A stretch of 16,752 bases of DNA from Desulfobacteraceae bacterium (GTDB lineage Bacteria > Desulfobacterota > DSM-4660 > Desulfatiglandales > B25-G16), in assembly GCA_030615565.1 (NCBI GenBank), contig JAUWZC010000022.1, positions 1 through 16,752 on the forward strand. The letters are read 5' to 3'. Below, in pieces: positions 6,891-14,680 of this stretch. Position 1 is the first letter of the stretch. Every line of letters begins with the position of its first letter. Below the pieces are notes generated by a model. It ran no database searches. It worked only from the letters and a program-made list of their open reading frames with translations, and was not told the origin of the DNA. Both the position numbers and the translations under genes were made by a program.

Positions 6891-6907
6891 CTTTAGCTCA
6901 CTTAAAA

Positions 6908-9415
6908 ATGCATATATCACAACAAGCTTGGTTTTCTAAAATAATCCACCCAAGTAGATATCTAGGGGAGGAGATAAATTCTATCCAGAAAGAATCTTCA
7001 GCTGTCGAGGTTTCCTTTGCTTTAGCCTTTCCTGATGTTTACGAAATTGGAATGTCCCATCTGGGGTTAAAAATTTTATACAATATCTTAAACTCGGAGA
7101 ACTGGCTTTTAGCAGAAAGGATCTTTGCTCCATGGGTAGATCTAGAATCCGAGTTTAAAAAGAGAAATATTCATCTTGCCTCACTTGAGTCAGGAAGGCC
7201 TCTATCTGAATTTGATATTGTTGGCTTTAGTTTACAGTATGAGCTCTGTTATACCAACATTCTGACTATGCTTGATCTTGCAGGCATACCCTTCTTAGCT
7301 AAAGAGAGGGGATCAATGGATCCCTTGGTTATCGCAGGTGGTCCTGCATGCTTTAATCCTGAGCCAGTAGCCACAATATTTGATGTCATTGTTATAGGTG
7401 ATGGAGAGGAAGCAGCACTTTCGATTTGCCAAACCGTAAGGAAATGGAAGTTGGATGGGCAAAAGAGCAAGCCTGAGTTGTTAAAAGAGCTCTCAAAGGT
7501 TAGAGGCATCTACATCCCCTCTTTTTTTAAAGTGCATTACAATACAAAAGGAAAGATACACCATCTAGAACCCCTGACAGAAGGATATACAGGCGTTGAA
7601 AAGGCCATAGTTTCTGATCTTAATTGCTACCCTTTTCCCTCAAAGCAGATAGTCCCATTTACCGAGCTGGTTCATGATCGATTCACTATTGAGATTGCTA
7701 GGGGCTGTAGTAGGGGGTGTCGTTTTTGTCAGGCTGGAATGATATATAGGCCTGTTAGGGAACGGGATCCTTTTGAAATAGTGCGCATAGCTGAAAGAGG
7801 TTTAAATGAGACAGGATTTGAGGATCTATCTCTTCTCTCTTTAAGTTCAGGTGATTATAGTTGTGTCGTCCCTTTATTAAGGGAATTAATGGTAAGAGTG
7901 GCAGACAGACATGTTGCTATTAGTTTCTCTTCATTGAGGATTAATAGGGTCATTTTTTTATTATTGGAAGAGATAAAGAAAGTCAGGAAGACTGGTTTTA
8001 CTGTTGCACCTGAAGCAGGCAGCCAGAGACTTAGAGATGTTATCAATAAGGGATTGACAGATGATCAGATCTTAGATGCAGCTAGGGGAATTTATGAGGG
8101 AGGCTGGAACCTGATCAAGCTTTATTTTATGATAGGTCTTCCTTACGAGGAAGATAGTGATCTTATTTCCATTGTTGAATTAAGTAAAAGGATTTCCAGA
8201 TTAGGGCCTCAAGCAAGAAAGGGACATGTGTTAAATGTAAGTATTTCCTCCTTTGTTCCTAAGGCACATACACCTTTTGAGTGGTTGCCCCAGCTTGAAC
8301 TTGAAGAAAGCAAACGAAGGATCAATCTTGTCAGGGAAAGATTGCAGAGTCATAGAGTGAAGGTCAAATGGAACAAACCAGAAGCGAGTTGGCTGGAGGG
8401 AATTTTTTCAAGAGGTGATAGGAGATTAACCAAGGTATTAGTTGAGGCCTGGCAACAGGGTGCCCGTTTTGACAGTTGGAGTGAATACTTTAACATGGAT
8501 ATCTGGAAAGAGGCCTTTAAAAAGCACAGAGTTGATCCAGATTTTTACCTTCTTCGAGAAAGGGATCATGATGAGATTTTGCCATGGGAACATATCAACT
8601 CAGGTATATCTAAGGAGTTCTTACTGAGGGAGTGGCAAAAGGCTATAATGCGTGAAAAAACACCTGATTGCAGGGAATATTGTTCGGACTGTGGTGTCTG
8701 TAATGAGTCTAAAATCTCACCAGTTTTATTTGATACCTGGCATCCCTTGAAAGAAAAAGTTAGCCTTAAATCAAAACAATCAAACGAACAAGTTAAAAGA
8801 TATAGACTGTATTTTTCAAAACTTGAAAAAGCCCAATATCTTAGTCACTTAGAGCTTATCAGGTTGTTTATAAGGGCATTTAGAAGAGCCGGGATAGATT
8901 TAGTTTATTCTGGTGGTTATCATCCCATGCCAAAGGTTTCCTTTGCAGTGGCTCTCCCTGTGGGAGTGAAAAGCTTGGGTGAAATAATCGACGTTCAAGT
9001 TAAAAATATTCAAAACACATCTCTAATAATTAAGCAGCTTAACAAGGAATTGCCACCTGGCATCAGGGTTCTTTTTATGGAGGAAATAGCAATAAAGGAG
9101 CCTCCCCCCAGAATTAAAGAAAGCTATTTTCATATCCAGGTAAATGGAACTTTCAACAAAGATGTTGTTGATAGGTTCTTGAGGTTAAAGACTTGTTTAG
9201 CAGTCAAGAAACACAAAAACGATGAAAAAACAGTTGATATTCGATCTCAGGTGAAGGCATTAAATTTGTTATCTAATGGTCAGCTGGAGTTAGTTTTAAG
9301 ACATGGAACAGGCCCGGGACTGAAGCCTGCTGAGATTATCAAAGAGATATTTAATCTCCCAGACAGTCAGATAGAGGGAATAAGGATTCTAAAAACAAAA
9401 TCTTTCTTTGCATGA
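6908..9415 (+). CDS. Radical SAM protein fused to DUF2344 (TIGR03960 + TIGR03936 type)
   Basis: This 835-residue protein is a fusion of two parts often found as neighbours. The N-terminal region (about 1-240) resembles the cobalamin-binding-like domain of many radical SAM enzymes (FALAFPDVYEIGMSHLG, AGGPACFNPEP). The radical SAM core follows with the [4Fe-4S] motif C267-x3-C271-x2-C274 (CSRGCRFC). A second Cys group, C588, C592, C595 and C598, is also typical of the family and may bind another cluster. From about residue 630 the DUF2344 domain runs to the end (AQYLSHLELIRLFIRAFRRAG, SGGYHPMPKVSFAVALPVGV). The substrate is unknown. The conserved neighbour is RNase G, here 168 bp downstream, suggesting an RNA or ribosome-related role by inference. 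The ATG has no strong ribosome site, but family alignment supports it (PSRYLGEEIN). Confidence 0.93.
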   Translation: MHISQQAWFSKIIHPSRYLGEEINSIQKESSAVEVSFALAFPDVYEIGMSHLGLKILYNILNSENWLLAERIFAPWVDLESEFKKRNIHLASLESGRPLSEFDIVGFSLQYELCYTNILTMLDLAGIPFLAKERGSMDPLVIAGGPACFNPEPVATIFDVIVIGDGEEAALSICQTVRKWKLDGQKSKPELLKELSKVRGIYIPSFFKVHYNTKGKIHHLEPLTEGYTGVEKAIVSDLNCYPFPSKQIVPFTELVHDRFTIEIARGCSRGCRFCQAGMIYRPVRERDPFEIVRIAERGLNETGFEDLSLLSLSSGDYSCVVPLLRELMVRVADRHVAISFSSLRINRVIFLLLEEIKKVRKTGFTVAPEAGSQRLRDVINKGLTDDQILDAARGIYEGGWNLIKLYFMIGLPYEEDSDLISIVELSKRISRLGPQARKGHVLNVSISSFVPKAHTPFEWLPQLELEESKRRINLVRERLQSHRVKVKWNKPEASWLEGIFSRGDRRLTKVLVEAWQQGARFDSWSEYFNMDIWKEAFKKHRVDPDFYLLRERDHDEILPWEHINSGISKEFLLREWQKAIMREKTPDCREYCSDCGVCNESKISPVLFDTWHPLKEKVSLKSKQSNEQVKRYRLYFSKLEKAQYLSHLELIRLFIRAFRRAGIDLVYSGGYHPMPKVSFAVALPVGVKSLGEIIDVQVKNIQNTSLIIKQLNKELPPGIRVLFMEEIAIKEPPPRIKESYFHIQVNGTFNKDVVDRFLRLKTCLAVKKHKNDEKTVDIRSQVKALNLLSNGQLELVLRHGTGPGLKPAEIIKEIFNLPDSQIEGIRILKTKSFFA

Positions 9416-9454
9416 TGTTTAGAGTTTGTTGAGTTCATAGGGTTTTAATGTTTA

Positions 9455-9521
9455 CCCTGTTTAATCCCTATATGGGTCCCGCTCCGAAAAGCGGGAATTT
9501 AACAGGGCAGTTAAATTAAAC
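9455..9521 (+). other. Nested stem-loops between the radical SAM gene and rng
   Basis: TCCCGCT (9477-9483) and AGCGGGA (9490-9496) form a perfect 7-bp stem with a 6-nt loop. An outer pair, CCCTGTT (9455-9461) and AACAGGG (9501-9507), encloses it. A competing pair, GTTTAAT (9459-9465) and ATTAAAC (9515-9521), overlaps the outer arms. There is no T-run, so full termination is unlikely; it may attenuate, process or stabilise the mRNA upstream of rng, or be another dispersed repeat. Confidence 0.5.
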
Positions 9522-9586
9522 ATACAAAAAGGTTATTTAATAGCTGACATAAATTTTACGATCTTAGCTTATGAAGCAGGTTAGTG

Positions 9587-11113
9587 ATGACTAATGAATT
9601 GGTAATAAATGCAAGGCCACATGAAACAAGGGTTGCCTTAGTGGAAAATGGAGTGGTGGTTGAACTCCACGTAAAAAGAGGGTCTGAACAGGAACTTGTT
9701 GGGAATATTTATCTTGGGAAGGTGTTACGGGTTCTCCCTGGAATGCAAGCGGCCTTTATAAATATAGGGATTGATAAATCGGCTTTCTTATATGTAACTG
9801 ATGTCTATAACGACCTTCGCTATTGGGAGCAGATTATGTTGCAAGAAGAAGATGAGGGTAATAACTTAGAGACTGTTATCCCTTCAAGGATGCGCTTTAT
9901 AAAGGAAAGTGATATTAATATAGAAGGTCTCCTGCAAGAAGGTCAGGATATCTTAGTTCAAGTTTCTAAGGAGCCTTTGGGAACAAAAGGTGCCAGAGCA
10001 ACCTCTCACATTAGCCTTCCTGGACGTCATCTTGTTTTTATGCCTACCGTTGACCACATTGGTATTTCGCGTAGGATAGAAGATGAAAAAGAAAGAATAA
10101 GATTAAAAAAGATTATGCAAAAATTAAGGCCACCTGGTGCAGGTTTTATTGTGAGAACTGTAAGTGAGCTGGCACCTAAAGAAAAGTTAAAATCCGAGAT
10201 GGAGTTTTTAACTAAATTATGGGCAAATATTCAGAGAAGGAGAGAAACGTCTTCTGCCCCCAGTCTTCTTCATAAGGAATTAACAATTACTTTAAGGGCT
10301 GTGCGGGATCTTTTTACCAAAGAGATTGATAGATTAGTGATCGACTCAAAGGAGGAATATAAATTGATATTGGAGTTCATAGAGACATTTGCCCCAAACC
10401 TTAGGTACTCTATTGAACTCTATGAAGGGAGGGAACCTATATTTGATGCCTATGGTATTAACATGGAAATAAACAGGGCCTTGGAAAAAAAGATATGGTT
10501 AAAATCTGGAGGATATATTGTCATTGAATCAACAGAGGCTCTTACCGCTATAGATGTTAATACAGGCAGCTATGTAGGGAAAAGAAACCTGGAAGAAACC
10601 ATTGTAAAAACAAATATGGAGGCAGTTAAGGAGATTGCCTATCAACTGAGATTAAGAAATATTGGGGGCCTGATTGTCATTGATTTCATAGATATGAATA
10701 GAGAAGCGGACAGGGAAAGGATTTTTATGACACTCAAAGAGGCCTTGGAAAAAGATAGGGCAAGGACCACTATCCTAAAGATGTCGGAATTAGGACTAAT
10801 TGAGATGACCAGGAAAAGGACAAAAGAAGATATAAATCTCTTTTTAACTGAACCTTGTTTGTACTGTGAGGGGAGAGGCCGACTTAAATCGCCCACTACA
10901 ATTTGCTATGATATCTTTAGGGATCTGGAAAGAGAGTGGGTCTCAGGTGAGGAGGGTAAGGTCTATCTTTTGGTAAATCCTGAGATAGAGAAAGTTCTAA
11001 AGGAGGAGGAAAGATATTCCGTTATGGAATTGGAAAAAAGGATAAATCGGCGTATTGTAATAATTGTAAAAAACGATTTTCATCTTGAACAGTATGAAAT
11101 AAGCCTTCAGTAA
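9587..11113 (+). CDS. rng: Ribonuclease G/E family endoribonuclease
   Basis: RNase G/E enzymes cleave single-stranded AU-rich RNA in rRNA maturation and mRNA decay. The protein begins TNELVINARPHETRVALVENG, matching RNase G from its first residues. The S1 domain (about 35-130) includes GNIYLGKVLRVLPGMQAAFINIG. Numbered from the GTG at 9584, the catalytic metal ligands are D324 (AIDVNTG) and D367 (VIDFIDM), with the same 43-residue spacing as D303/D346 of E. coli RNase E. The Zn-link cysteines are C425 and C428 (CLYC where CPxC is usual). The length of 508-509 residues and the lack of a long C-terminal scaffold favour RNase G over RNase E. GTG at 9584 and ATG at 9587 are both possible; AGG at 9578-9580 is better spaced for ATG. 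It converges with the next gene, 13 bp apart, with no clear terminator. Confidence 0.96.
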   Translation: MTNELVINARPHETRVALVENGVVVELHVKRGSEQELVGNIYLGKVLRVLPGMQAAFINIGIDKSAFLYVTDVYNDLRYWEQIMLQEEDEGNNLETVIPSRMRFIKESDINIEGLLQEGQDILVQVSKEPLGTKGARATSHISLPGRHLVFMPTVDHIGISRRIEDEKERIRLKKIMQKLRPPGAGFIVRTVSELAPKEKLKSEMEFLTKLWANIQRRRETSSAPSLLHKELTITLRAVRDLFTKEIDRLVIDSKEEYKLILEFIETFAPNLRYSIELYEGREPIFDAYGINMEINRALEKKIWLKSGGYIVIESTEALTAIDVNTGSYVGKRNLEETIVKTNMEAVKEIAYQLRLRNIGGLIVIDFIDMNREADRERIFMTLKEALEKDRARTTILKMSELGLIEMTRKRTKEDINLFLTEPCLYCEGRGRLKSPTTICYDIFRDLEREWVSGEEGKVYLLVNPEIEKVLKEEERYSVMELEKRINRRIVIIVKNDFHLEQYEISLQ

Positions 11114-11126
11114 GCAACTTTGTGAT

Positions 11127-12386
11127 TTAAGGTCTAAAAGAGGGAATAATCTTTGGTATCTGGTTATTGATCTCATCGACCAACCCTTGAAGCCATTCCG
11201 TACCTATTGTAGCTCTATAATTTTCTGTTGCTTTGATGACCTCAAGGTAATCTCTCCCCTTTTCATCTATTTTTTGTTGGAGAATCTCTAAAAATTCATC
11301 CCTTTTTTCCAGATTTCCTCCCTTTTTAAGACTATCTGCGAAAAGTTCCTCTATTTTGGGCCATTGTTCGAAGAATTCTCTCCTTAGTTGTTGTTGTCTT
11401 TTCAAGACATGTCCTTTCATCACATTTTTATATAATTCAATTGACTGGGGCATTTTGTAAGAAACTTCTTTTAATCTTTTTATTCTTTCTCTAATTACCA
11501 TTTCTATCTTTTCCAAGGCACCTTCATAAAGGGTTTCCCCCATCGGATTAGGTAGAAAAAATAGAGAGCGAATATCGATGTACCATTTTCTTAGTGCAAT
11601 GATATTAGCTATATAATTGATGTTATTGGCTATGATCCTTTTGATACCTAGATAAAGCCCAGGATAAATAGGCTGTTGTTTTTTTACATTAGATCCAGAA
11701 AACAGTAGCCTATCTCCTTTAAGGAAATCTTTCCGATAGATGGTTCCAGCTGCTATGACGGTTCCATATCCTATCCTAACTGGCCCAACCAGTCCTCCTT
11801 GTCCACCTAAGAAGATTGGCTTTTGATTTAACATGACTCCTTTAGGAACATCACCGATGAGAGAGGGAGTGGCTTTATCCTGATCCGGTGTATAATTAAA
11901 GTGAATATATGAACTCCCAACCTCACTATGATTTTTTCTATTTGTACCTCCAGCCATAAGGCAGTCACAGAAATTTATTAGGCTTCCAAGGGTGACAAAA
12001 GGAAATAGAATGGTTTGTTTAAGGCCCACTGTGTGGGCACACTTAGCCTCTTCCTCTAACAAACATCCTGCCCTGATATTTGCATCTGATCCTAATGTGG
12101 CCTTTCTTAAAAATGTTGACTGTGAAAAAAAACCTCCTTTTAGTTTTACTTCAGGACCTAACTGGCAGTTTTCGATCGTCACAGGGCCCTCATAGCCGAT
12201 TTCACATCCAGCCATTATTAATGTATTAGAGCCATAAATCTTGCACCCGGAGTGGATTATAACCCTATCATCTGATATTAGATCAAGAGATACCTCTTCT
12301 CCCATAGTAATAGTTTCCGGACGGTCAATCCTAACCCCTTTTTTTATAAGCTGTTTTATCTTTGATTGATTAGGAGCATTTTTCAT
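11127..12386 (-). CDS. Left-handed beta-helix (GlmU C-terminal-like) protein
   Basis: The 419-residue protein has hexapeptide-type repeats over about residues 20-250 (for example VIIHSGCKIYGSNTLIMAGC and VRIGYGTVIAAGTIY), the fold of GlmU and related acyltransferases. A conserved-looking core holds CLMAGGTNRKNHSEVGSS, IHFNYTP and SLIGDVPKGVML. The last 170 residues are charged and mostly helical. The N-terminal nucleotidyltransferase signature of GlmU (LxxGxGTRM) is absent, so the common label UDP-N-acetylglucosamine pyrophosphorylase, which I recall for such proteins, is not supported by the sequence; an acyltransferase or scaffold role is open. Its ATG overlaps the rapZ stop as TAATG, implying translational coupling and a shared role. 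Fold call is sure, substrate unknown. Confidence 0.75.
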   Translation of the reverse strand: MKNAPNQSKIKQLIKKGVRIDRPETITMGEEVSLDLISDDRVIIHSGCKIYGSNTLIMAGCEIGYEGPVTIENCQLGPEVKLKGGFFSQSTFLRKATLGSDANIRAGCLLEEEAKCAHTVGLKQTILFPFVTLGSLINFCDCLMAGGTNRKNHSEVGSSYIHFNYTPDQDKATPSLIGDVPKGVMLNQKPIFLGGQGGLVGPVRIGYGTVIAAGTIYRKDFLKGDRLLFSGSNVKKQQPIYPGLYLGIKRIIANNINYIANIIALRKWYIDIRSLFFLPNPMGETLYEGALEKIEMVIRERIKRLKEVSYKMPQSIELYKNVMKGHVLKRQQQLRREFFEQWPKIEELFADSLKKGGNLEKRDEFLEILQQKIDEKGRDYLEVIKATENYRATIGTEWLQGLVDEINNQIPKIIPSFRP

Positions 12387-13255
12387 TATTTATCTAGTTC
12401 AATATCTCGATGTGTTAGAGTAATAAAATTTGTTGTTTTTTTAAGTTCTATAAATATAGTGCCTGCAATACTTACAGACCTGTGTGTGCCTGCAGTGCAT
12501 CCTACAGCAATTGTCAAGGATGATTTCCCCTCTTTTTCGTAAAGAGGGACAAGGTAATTAAGGAGGTCTAAATATTTCTTAAGGAAACTATGGGTCTCCT
12601 TCCACCTGTCCATATATTCTTTGACCTGTGGATAGGTGCCATCAAGGTTTTTTAACTCTTGTACAAAATAGGGATTAGGTAGGAACCTAACATCAATAAC
12701 AAGATCTGCATCATGGGGTATACCATATTTGTACCCGAAGGATAGAATGTAAATCTTCATCCTTTTTCCTGGAACTGTCTTTAAGACATGGTTTAAGATA
12801 ATTTCTTTCAATTCGTGAACATTGTAGTTTGATGTATCGATTATAAGGTCTGCTATCTCCCTCAGTCCTTTCAATTCCTCTCTTTCCGTCTGAATCCCTT
12901 TAAGAAGGTTCATTTCTTCACTTAGAGGGTGTTTTCTTCGTGTCTGACTGTACCTTCTTAGTAAAATTTCTGTAGAGGCTTCCAAAAAAAGGATTTCAAA
13001 GAGATATCCTTGTTCCTTGAGGTCTTTAAAAATCTCGGGATATCTTTGAAGAAAATCTCTTTCCCTGAGATCCATAACCAGGGCAAGCTTAGTTATTTCC
13101 GAACCAGTAACTACCCTTAGCTCCAAAAATTTGGGTAGCAGGATCACTGGCAGATTATCCATACAGAAGAAACCAGCATCTTCAAGGGCATCTATAGCTG
13201 TGCTTTTTCCTGATCCTGAAAGACCAGTAATGATTATAATTTTTATATTTTTCAC
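12386..13255 (-). CDS. rapZ: RapZ/YvcJ family P-loop nucleotide-binding protein
   Basis: In E. coli RapZ binds GlmZ/GlmY small RNAs, presents GlmZ to RNase E, and so tunes glucosamine-6-phosphate synthase. The 289-residue protein has a Walker A GLSGSGKS at 11-18, FFCMDNLP just after it, FGYKYGIPHDADLVIDVRFLPNP at about 173-195, and the C-terminal GCTAGTHRSV at 252-261 (GCTGGxHRSV in the family). It ends at HRDIELDK, without the basic KRK residues at the extreme C-terminus that E. coli RapZ needs for RNA binding. RNA binding here is therefore doubtful. The start is GTG at 13253-13255, 15 nt after the threonylcarbamoyl-AMP synthase stop; its stop overlaps the next ATG. The family is certain, the partner unknown. 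Confidence 0.95.
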   Translation of the reverse strand: MKNIKIIIITGLSGSGKSTAIDALEDAGFFCMDNLPVILLPKFLELRVVTGSEITKLALVMDLRERDFLQRYPEIFKDLKEQGYLFEILFLEASTEILLRRYSQTRRKHPLSEEMNLLKGIQTEREELKGLREIADLIIDTSNYNVHELKEIILNHVLKTVPGKRMKIYILSFGYKYGIPHDADLVIDVRFLPNPYFVQELKNLDGTYPQVKEYMDRWKETHSFLKKYLDLLNYLVPLYEKEGKSSLTIAVGCTAGTHRSVSIAGTIFIELKKTTNFITLTHRDIELDK

Positions 13256-13270
13256 TTATCCAAAAATTTC

Positions 13271-13927
13271 TTAAACAGAATTGATTACCTCATTGTAAAT
13301 ACCACTTTTAATAATTTCTTCAGCCTTTACAATTCCTTCTCGTAGAATTTTAGGAGGATCACTTGTTACATCAAAGATAGTTGACGGATGTTTTCCTTCT
13401 GTTATTCCTCCATCTAATATGAGATCCACACCATTATCAAACCATTCTACAACCTGATCAGCCCTCAGGCAAGGGGGCATTCCAGATATATTGGCACTTG
13501 TTGCTGTAATTGGTACATTTAAGGCCTTTGAGAGGGCATTGGCTAAAGGATGACTAGATATCCTGATTCCCACCTTTTCTTGACCTGCTGTCAACACTGT
13601 GGGCAAGATAGGAGAAGATCGAAAGACCATAGTAAGCCCACCTGGCCAGAATTTTTTTCCCAGTCTCTTTGCCCTTGATGGAATATAAGCAACGTATTGA
13701 GGGAGTTCTCTTATGGAAGAAATCAAAATGAGGATAGGGAGATCATGATCTCTTTTTTTTGCCTCAAAGAGCCTTTTTATAGCATGAGGATTGGTGGCAT
13801 CTACACCTAAACCATAAAAGGATTCCGTGGGAAAGGCCACAATGCCCCCATCTGAGATAATTTTAACGGCTTCAGCGAGGCCCTTTCTTAAGGATTCATC
13901 TGAGTTAATTCTATATAATTTGCTCAA
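13271..13927 (-). CDS. tsaC: L-threonylcarbamoyladenylate synthase (Sua5/YwlC/YrdC family)
   Basis: The enzyme makes threonylcarbamoyl-AMP from threonine, bicarbonate and ATP, the first step of t6A37 tRNA modification. The 218-residue protein has the YrdC-domain motifs FPTESFYGLG (32-41), the K-K-R group at 57-59, KFWPGGLT (92-99) and SANISG (144-149). It lacks the extra Sua5 C-terminal domain, so it is the short type. The start is a TTG at 13925-13927 whose last two bases are shared with the purE TGA stop (TTGA); no ATG lies near enough to replace it. This overlap implies coupling to purE. rapZ follows 15 nt downstream. Confidence 0.95.
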   Translation of the reverse strand: MSKLYRINSDESLRKGLAEAVKIISDGGIVAFPTESFYGLGVDATNPHAIKRLFEAKKRDHDLPILILISSIRELPQYVAYIPSRAKRLGKKFWPGGLTMVFRSSPILPTVLTAGQEKVGIRISSHPLANALSKALNVPITATSANISGMPPCLRADQVVEWFDNGVDLILDGGITEGKHPSTIFDVTSDPPKILREGIVKAEEIIKSGIYNEVINSV

Positions 13928-14412
13928 TCTTTCTCGACCTCTTCTACCCTCAATTTCAGGCCCTCTTTATATTGATCCAACCTCTTGGCAATGTCAGGAT
14001 ATTTGAGGGCCAGTATCTGGGCAGCAAATACAGCGGCATTCTGAGCACCGCCTATACCAATTGCCATAGTAGCTACAGGAACACCCGGAGGCATCTGGGC
14101 TGTTGAAAGGAGGGAGTCTATTCCCCTAAGAGGAGAGGAGTCAATAGGTACCCCAATAACCGGCAATGTGGTGTAGGAAGCAATTACCCCGGCTAGGTGA
14201 GCTGCCCAGCCAGCACCTGCAATAATCACCTCTATTCCTCTAGCAGAGGCATTGATAGCATAGTCCCTTGTTTTATCTGGGGACCTGTGGGCAGAAGATA
14301 CAGCGATTTCAAAATTTATGTACATTTCCTTTAGGGTCTTGACACATTCATCCATAATATCCCTGTCAGAGATACTCCCCATGATTATTCCTACTAATGG
14401 TTTATCTTGCAT
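13924..14412 (-). CDS. purE: 5-(carboxyamino)imidazole ribonucleotide mutase PurE
   Basis: PurE converts N5-CAIR to CAIR in purine synthesis. The 162-residue protein is full length. GSISD (12-16) binds phosphate, and SAHRSP holds the catalytic-site H42 (H45 in E. coli). The segment at 65-75 reads AGAGWAAHLAG where class I enzymes usually read AGAGGAAHLPG. QMPPGVPVATMAIG and NAAVFAAQILAL complete the fold. The class I form requires PurK, which is not in the window. ATG at 14410-14412 is preceded by AAGG about 10 nt upstream. It is the first gene of the purE-tsaC-rapZ-beta-helix operon and has its own promoter at 14563-14590. Confidence 0.96.
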   Translation of the reverse strand: MQDKPLVGIIMGSISDRDIMDECVKTLKEMYINFEIAVSSAHRSPDKTRDYAINASARGIEVIIAGAGWAAHLAGVIASYTTLPVIGVPIDSSPLRGIDSLLSTAQMPPGVPVATMAIGIGGAQNAAVFAAQILALKYPDIAKRLDQYKEGLKLRVEEVEKD

Positions 14413-14556
14413 AATTGTTATCCTTGTTTAGGTTTTTGAGACTTTTGCATAAATCATATTTTCTTAACGAGGATGGGCCTTTCTTCAGCTCCAAGGCTCT
14501 CGGGCTTTATGGCAGAGGCTTCTTATCTCCTTAATTAACTTATATTATTTTTAAAA
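14413..14556 (-). other. Long 5' leader of purE
   Basis: If transcription starts near 14556 from the promoter upstream, the purE leader is about 144 nt. I could not recognise a purine riboswitch or a clear terminator/antiterminator in it. It holds a GGAG box at about 14529 followed by a 22-codon open frame that has no start codon and ends in TGA, which may be chance or a gene remnant. Confidence 0.3.
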
Positions 14557-14562
14557 TGTTTT

Positions 14563-14590
14563 ATTATACTAATTTAATACTTAATCGCAA
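14563..14590 (-). promoter_or_regulatory. Candidate promoter of the purE operon
   Basis: On the minus strand TTGCGA (plus-strand 14585-14590, 4/6 match) lies 16 bp from a perfect -10 TATAAT (14563-14568). Transcription would begin near 14556. It lies back to back with the fmdB-like gene promoter. Confidence 0.5.
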
Positions 14591-14625
14591 GACCCTTGTT
14601 ATTAAAGTTAAAGATCCCATTTTTC

Positions 14626-14654
14626 TTGTCATCGTAAAATTCTGCTGATAATAT
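14626..14654 (+). promoter_or_regulatory. Candidate promoter of the FmdB-like gene
   Basis: TTGTCA (14626-14631, 5/6 match) is followed after exactly 17 bp by TAATAT (14649-14654, 4/6 match). The predicted start is about 20 nt before the gene's ATG, giving a short leader just long enough for the AGGAG at 14671-14675. Confidence 0.5.
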
Positions 14655-14680
14655 GCAAAAAAATAGAACAAGGAGAAGAG

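Noticed and set aside
6675..6896. 73-codon open frame on the plus strand in the repeat region
   Set aside because: It runs through boxes B1, A2 and B2, has no ribosome site, and its composition (Arg/Gly from GC boxes) reflects the repeats.
6264..6907. Remnant of pilR or a tRNA gene in the gap
   Set aside because: No sigma-54 activator motif (GESGTGKE type) in any frame I read, and no cloverleaf or T-arm signature.
9477..9507. Rho-independent terminator after the radical SAM gene
   Set aside because: The stem is followed by ATTTAAC rather than a T-run.
14473..14538. 21-codon plus-strand ORF in the purE leader region
   Set aside because: GAGG directly abuts the ATG with no spacing, there is no homology I recognise, and it lies upstream of the mapped plus-strand promoter.
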